From Candidatus Adiutrix sp. (GTDB taxonomy: Bacteria > Desulfobacterota > Desulfarculia > Adiutricales > Adiutricaceae): 9,000 bases of DNA. Under the pieces are notes generated by a model that ran no database searches, was not told the origin of the DNA, and worked only from the letters and a program-made list of their open reading frames with translations. The stretch covers positions 1 through 9,000 of the forward strand of contig JAITBV010000144.1 of the NCBI GenBank assembly GCA_031283395.1, given 5' to 3'. The position numbers and the translations under genes were made by a program. Positions 6,175 to 9,000 of this stretch are shown here, one piece after another. The stretch's first letter is position 1, and each line of letters starts with the position of its first letter.

Positions 6175-6214
6175 CCTTAAACCTTGGGGCGCGGGAGCGC
6201 CCCAAGGTTTAAGG
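6175..6214 (+). terminator. Perfect 18-bp hairpin after the exported-protein gene
   Basis: Arms 6175-6192 and 6197-6214 are perfectly complementary over 18 bp around a GGGA tetraloop of the GNRA type. The stem begins 19 nt after the stop codon. The base of the stem is CCTTAAACC/GGTTTAAGG and the top is GC-rich. No U-tract follows (GCCAAGG), so this is not a textbook intrinsic terminator; a hairpin-only terminator or a 3'-end stabiliser is likely. It separates the nrdR unit from the cheY promoter. Confidence 0.5.
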
Positions 6215-6231
6215 GCCAAGGCGGCCGGCCC

Positions 6232-6260
6232 TTGCCAGCCGGGATGAATTCTGGTAAACT
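6232..6260 (+). promoter_or_regulatory. Candidate sigma70 promoter for the cheY operon
   Basis: TTGCCA (6232-6237, 5/6 to consensus) and TAAACT (6255-6260, 4/6) are separated by 17 nt, about 67 nt before the cheY start. The site lies just after the long hairpin. No sigma28 or sigma54 signature was found in the same gap, so flagellar-type control of this cheY is not evident here. Confidence 0.4.
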
Positions 6261-6327
6261 TTGATATGGGCTTGGTTCGTTAAACCGGACCGCAACTGCA
6301 GCGCCACAGCCAGGGGGCGGATTAATC

Positions 6328-6708
6328 ATGGGTTACGACAAAAACATGAAGGTTCTGGTGGTCGACGATTTTTCCACCATGCGGCGGATAGTCAAAAACA
6401 TCCTGCGCCAGTTGGGTTTCTCCAACATCTCCGAAGCCGAAGACGGCGAGAAGGCCGCGGCCCTCCTGGAGATAGAAAAATTCGACATCATCATCAGCGA
6501 CTGGAACATGCCCAACATGACGGGCATTGAACTTCTGCGCCATGTCCGTTCCACCGACCATATCAAGGACATCCCCTTTCTCATGGTCACCGCCGAAGCG
6601 CAGCAGGAAAACATTATCGAAGCGGTCAAGGCCAAAGTTTCCAACTACATCGTCAAACCCTTCACGGCCGACACGCTCCAGGAAAAGCTTGAAAAGATCT
6701 TTCCCTGA
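6328..6708 (+). CDS. cheY: Chemotaxis response regulator CheY
   Basis: CheY is the single-domain response regulator that, once phosphorylated by CheA, binds FliM and switches flagellar rotation. This 126-residue protein is a bare receiver domain with all key residues: acidic pair D13/D14 in VLVVDDFSTMRRIV, phospho-acceptor D58 in SDWNMPNMTG, T88 in LMVTAE, Y107 and K110 in NYIVKPFTA. The SDWNMPNM and QQENIIEAV segments are close to enteric CheY, making this a true chemotaxis CheY rather than a generic receiver. The chosen ATG follows GGGGGCGG; a second ATG six codons later lacks a ribosome site. No other che, fli or mot gene is in the window, so it is an isolated cheY heading a mixed gene cluster. 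Confidence 0.95.
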   Translation: MGYDKNMKVLVVDDFSTMRRIVKNILRQLGFSNISEAEDGEKAAALLEIEKFDIIISDWNMPNMTGIELLRHVRSTDHIKDIPFLMVTAEAQQENIIEAVKAKVSNYIVKPFTADTLQEKLEKIFP

Positions 6709-6731
6709 GCCGGACCGGCTTCCGGTCGGCT
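6708..6731 (+). other. Small hairpin between cheY and pilD
   Basis: GACCGG (6713-6718) pairs with CCGGTC (6722-6727) over a 3-nt CTT loop. The stem continues with AGCC (6708-6711) to GGCT (6728-6731) past a one-base bulge at 6712. It starts at the last base of the cheY stop codon and ends before the pilD ribosome site. No U-tract follows, so it is more likely an mRNA-processing or stability element than a full terminator. Confidence 0.35.
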
Positions 6732-6741
6732 GAGGTGAGCC

Positions 6742-7620
6742 ATGCCCCCCGGCCCCAAGGCGGCCTTTCTCCTGAATTTTATGGTGCTGGCCCTGGGTCT
6801 TTCGGCGGGCAGTTTCCTGAACGTGGTCATCCACCGCCTCCCCCGCCGGGACCAGGGCCTGAGCCTGGCCCAGCCCCGCCGCTCCTTCTGTCCGGCCTGC
6901 GGCGCGGCCATTCGCTGGCATGACAACATCCCGGTCTTAAGCTGGCTGGGGCTCCGGGCCAAGTGCCGGGACTGCCGCCGCCCCATCTCCATCCGCTATC
7001 CCCTGGTGGAACTGGCCTCAGGCGTCCTGGCCCTCAGCCTGTTCGGCCTTTACGGCCCCGACCCGGTATTCCTGATCCAGTATTATTTCGTCCTCTGTCT
7101 CCTGGCCATCGCCCTGATAGACCTGGAACTGATGCTCATCCCCGTGCTACTGATGTATCCGACCACCGGGCTGGGCCTGGCCGGAGCCCTGGCCTGGCCG
7201 GCCCCGGACCTGGCCGGGCCCTGGCTGTGGCTGAAACTGGAACCGGCCGCGGGTCCGCACCTGGCCTCCCTGGCCGGAGCCGCCCTGGGCCTGGCCCTGG
7301 GCTGGGGGGCGCTGAAAGCCGTGGCGGTGGCTTTCAAAGCCTTCCGGGGCTACGAGGGTCTGGGCGACGGCGACCCGCCGCTTTTGGGCCTGATCGGCGT
7401 TTTCTTAGGCTGGCGGGCCCTGCCCCTGGTCATTTTGTGGGCCTCGGTCATCGGGCTGGTGAGCGCCCTGGTCCTTATGGCCGCGGGCCGGCGGGACCGG
7501 CCGGAGGAAGGCTGGGGCCGGAAAGCCCTGCCCTTCGGCCCCTTCCTGGTCCTGGCCGCCTATCTCCATATCTTTTTCGGCCAGGCCTTTCTGACCTGGT
7601 ATTGGTCCCTGGCCGGCTGA
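6742..7620 (+). CDS. pilD: Type IV prepilin peptidase / N-methyltransferase PilD
   Basis: This A24-family inner-membrane aspartic protease cleaves the leader of type IV prepilins and pseudopilins and N-methylates the new N-terminus. The 292-residue protein shows the N-terminal domain (GSFLNVVIHRLP at 23-34), a four-Cys zinc site C50/C53 and C75/C78 (CPAC, CRDC), DNIPVLSWL at 61-69, and ISIRYPLVEL at 82-91, followed by about seven membrane helices. The catalytic Asp candidates are D127 (LIDLELMLIP) and D211 in GLGDGDPPLL. Unusually, the Lys of the family's GDxKLL motif is Pro213, and the Asp/Asn that usually follows the first motif's Pro is Val135. PFGPFLVLA at 264-272 near the C-terminus is typical. 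It starts 33 nt after cheY. No pilin genes are nearby. Confidence 0.95.
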   Translation: MPPGPKAAFLLNFMVLALGLSAGSFLNVVIHRLPRRDQGLSLAQPRRSFCPACGAAIRWHDNIPVLSWLGLRAKCRDCRRPISIRYPLVELASGVLALSLFGLYGPDPVFLIQYYFVLCLLAIALIDLELMLIPVLLMYPTTGLGLAGALAWPAPDLAGPWLWLKLEPAAGPHLASLAGAALGLALGWGALKAVAVAFKAFRGYEGLGDGDPPLLGLIGVFLGWRALPLVILWASVIGLVSALVLMAAGRRDRPEEGWGRKALPFGPFLVLAAYLHIFFGQAFLTWYWSLAG

Positions 7621-7627
7621 GAAAACC

Positions 7628-7933
7628 ATGACCACCGGAACCGAGCCGCCGCCCCTGAAGGAAGCCCCCAAATTCGAGGGCCTGAAAAAAGCCTTCGGCC
7701 CCGGCGAAGCCAGCGCCCTGGCCCAGGCCTCGGCCGTGGGCCTGGCCTTCGTGGTGGCCATAGTCCTGGGCCTGGCCGGGGGCTGGTGGCTGGACGGACG
7801 CTGGGGCACCTCGCCGTTCTGTATGCTCCTGGGCCTTTTTACAGGCATAGCCGCCGGCTTCAAAAACCTCTTCAACTTCGCCCGCCGGATCGAACGGCTG
7901 GAGAGTGAAACCAAAAATGAACCACGCAAATGA
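7628..7933 (+). CDS. atpZ: AtpZ/AtpI-family F0F1-ATPase accessory membrane protein
   Basis: Small two-helix proteins of this family (the AtpZ / F0F1-ATPase gene 1 group) are encoded just ahead of F-ATPase genes and assist assembly, with proposed Mg2+ or Ca2+ transport. The 101-residue protein has a polar N-terminus of about 33 residues, a first membrane helix at about 35-54 (AVGLAFVVAIVLGLAGGWWLD), the family hallmark GGWWLDGRWGTSP at 50-62, and a second helix (MLLGLFTGIAAGFKNLFNF) at 66-84, followed by a charged tail. It begins 7 nt after the pilD stop and overlaps the following atpI-like gene, so the two are probably translated together. The neighbouring atpI supports the call; atpB itself is not next. 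Confidence 0.85.
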   Translation: MTTGTEPPPLKEAPKFEGLKKAFGPGEASALAQASAVGLAFVVAIVLGLAGGWWLDGRWGTSPFCMLLGLFTGIAAGFKNLFNFARRIERLESETKNEPRK

Positions 7934-8315
7934 AGCGGCGGCCGGGGCCCGCCGGGTGCGCCTCTGGACCCGGCTGTCGGCCCTGGTCCTGACGGCCGCG
8001 GCCTGGCGCCTGGCCGGAGACGGGGGCCTGGCCGGCGCGGCCCTGGGGGCCCTGGTGGTGGAAGTCAACCTCAGCCTCCTGGTACTGCTCCTGGACCGGG
8101 CACCCCAATGGCAAGGCCGGTCCCTTCGGGGCACCCTGGCCCGTTTCTACCTGTCCTTCCTGGGCACGGCCCTGGTCTGCTTTCTGATCATCCACTTCCA
8201 CCTGGGCCATCCCCTGGCCTTCCTGGCCGGCCTTTTGGCCCCGGTCCCCGGCCTGGCCCTGGCCCTGATAAGTTTCACCATCTCGCCCCCCCCGGGGGCC
8301 GGCCATGACCATTGA
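7917..8315 (+). CDS. atpI: ATP synthase subunit I-like membrane protein (AtpI)
   Basis: AtpI proteins are four-helix inner-membrane proteins that help assemble the F-ATPase c-ring. From the ATG at 7917 the product is 132 residues with four hydrophobic segments at roughly 18-35, 37-60, 78-95 and 101-121 and a basic N-terminus. A GTG at 7905 in the same frame would add four residues; GGAG at 7900-7903 is too close to the GTG and rather far from the ATG, so the start is not settled. The tail is Pro/His-rich (SPPPGAGHDH) and is encoded across a C8G5 run. The gene overlaps atpZ by 17 nt and miaA by 11 nt. Family assignment rests on the membrane layout, length and the atpZ neighbour more than on a sharp motif. 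Confidence 0.72.
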   Translation: MNHANEAAAGARRVRLWTRLSALVLTAAAWRLAGDGGLAGAALGALVVEVNLSLLVLLLDRAPQWQGRSLRGTLARFYLSFLGTALVCFLIIHFHLGHPLAFLAGLLAPVPGLALALISFTISPPPGAGHDH

Positions 8316-9000
8316 GCCCAGAGCCCGCCTGGCCATCCTCACCGGCCCCACCGGCGCGGGCAAAAGCGAACTGGCCCTGGCCGCGGCCCTGGCCCTGGGC
8401 GGAGAGATAATCAACGCCGACAGCCTGGCCCTCTACCGCGGCTTTGACCTGGGCACGGCCAAGCCCACGCCGGCCGACCGGGCCCGGGTGCCCCACCACC
8501 TGGTGGACATCCTGGATCCGGACCAGGACTTCGACGCCGCGGCCTATCTCCGGGCGGCCCGGCCCCTGGTCCGGGGCCTGGCCGAAGCCGGCCGGCCGGC
8601 CCTGGCCGTGGGCGGGACCGGCTTCTATCTGCGGGCCCTGACCCGGGGCCTCTTCGGCGGGCCCGGCCGGGACAAGGCTTTTCGGGCCAGGCTGGCGGCC
8701 GAGGACCCGGGGGGGCTCCACGCCCGGCTGGCCGCCGTGGATCCCCGGACCGCCGCCCGGGTGAGTCCGGCCGACCGGGTGCGCCTGGAACGGGCCCTAG
8801 AGGTCCACCACCTCACCGGCCGGCCCATATCCCAGTGGCAGCGGGAGCACGGCCTTAAGGACAGGCCGTTTGAGACCCTGACCCTGGTCCTGGACCGGCC
8901 GCCGGAGGAACTGGAAGCCCGTCTGCGCCGGCGCACGGGCCTGATGTTTGAACAGGGGCTCAAGGAAGAAGTGGAAAAACTGCTCCGGGCCGGCTGGGCT
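8305..9000 (+). CDS. miaA: tRNA dimethylallyltransferase MiaA (partial, 3' end off window)
   Basis: MiaA transfers a dimethylallyl group to N6 of A37 in tRNAs reading UNN codons, producing i6A. The visible 232 residues carry the P-loop GPTGAGKS at 14-21, the DSLALYRG..LGTAKP segment at 39-54 with D39 and T51, PHHLVDILDP at 63-72, VGGTGFYLRAL at 102-111, and DRVRLERALEVHHLTGRPIS at 157-176, all diagnostic. RRTGLMFEQGLKEEVEKLL at 209-227 is the conserved C-terminal region. Full MiaA proteins are about 300-320 residues, so some 70-90 are missing beyond the right edge. The ATG at 8305 lies inside the end of atpI (11-nt overlap), implying coupled translation. No hfq, mutL or other common miaA neighbour is in view. 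Confidence 0.97.
   Translation, partial: MTIEPRARLAILTGPTGAGKSELALAAALALGGEIINADSLALYRGFDLGTAKPTPADRARVPHHLVDILDPDQDFDAAAYLRAARPLVRGLAEAGRPALAVGGTGFYLRALTRGLFGGPGRDKAFRARLAAEDPGGLHARLAAVDPRTAARVSPADRVRLERALEVHHLTGRPISQWQREHGLKDRPFETLTLVLDRPPEELEARLRRRTGLMFEQGLKEEVEKLLRAGWA

Noticed and set aside
6261..6530. Small plus-strand frame overlapping the start of cheY
   Set aside because: Out of frame with a certain CheY and without any family resemblance or ribosome site.

Overview
The window is high-GC Gram-negative chromosomal DNA carrying housekeeping genes. Lipid A synthesis genes (including LpxI rather than the LpxH seen in enterics), a Skp/OmpH chaperone, a CheY, a type IV prepilin peptidase and an AtpZ/AtpI pair together suggest a deltaproteobacterium-like lineage (Desulfobacterota). 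That placement is inference from gene content and order; no rRNA or other decisive marker is present.

Left half, minus strand (read right to left from about 4720): a TauE/SafE-type membrane permease, then an outer-membrane biogenesis run skp/ompH - lpxD - fabZ - lpxA - lpxI, with lpxI cut by the left edge. LpxA, LpxD and LpxI act in early lipid A synthesis. FabZ helps supply their hydroxyacyl-ACP donors. Skp escorts outer-membrane proteins. lpxD and fabZ overlap by ATGA and the fabZ-lpxA and lpxA-lpxI gaps are 18 and 27 nt, so these four are probably one transcription unit. bamA, the usual neighbour upstream of skp, is not there; the permease gene is.

Centre: a divergent intergenic region (4683-4937) contains a strikingly AT-rich block (20 G/C in 130 nt over 4731-4860) with a consensus-like sigma70 promoter pointing right to nrdR and a weaker candidate pointing left to the permease. 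nrdR (ribonucleotide reductase repressor) is followed by a doubtful small Arg-rich ORF and an unrecognised exported protein. This unit ends at a perfect 18-bp hairpin.

Right half, plus strand: a candidate promoter precedes cheY - pilD - atpZ - atpI - miaA. These are packed closely (33 nt, 7 nt, then two overlaps), and miaA runs off the right edge. The functions are mixed: flagellar switch control, prepilin processing, F-ATPase assembly accessory proteins and tRNA i6A modification. No atpB follows atpI.

I did not find mobile elements, CRISPR arrays, rRNA or tRNA genes, or a clear novel multi-gene system. The best leads are the unrecognised exported protein, the AT-rich divergent promoter island, unusual residues in LpxD and PilD, and a C8 tract at the atpI-miaA overlap where one base lost would join the two frames.
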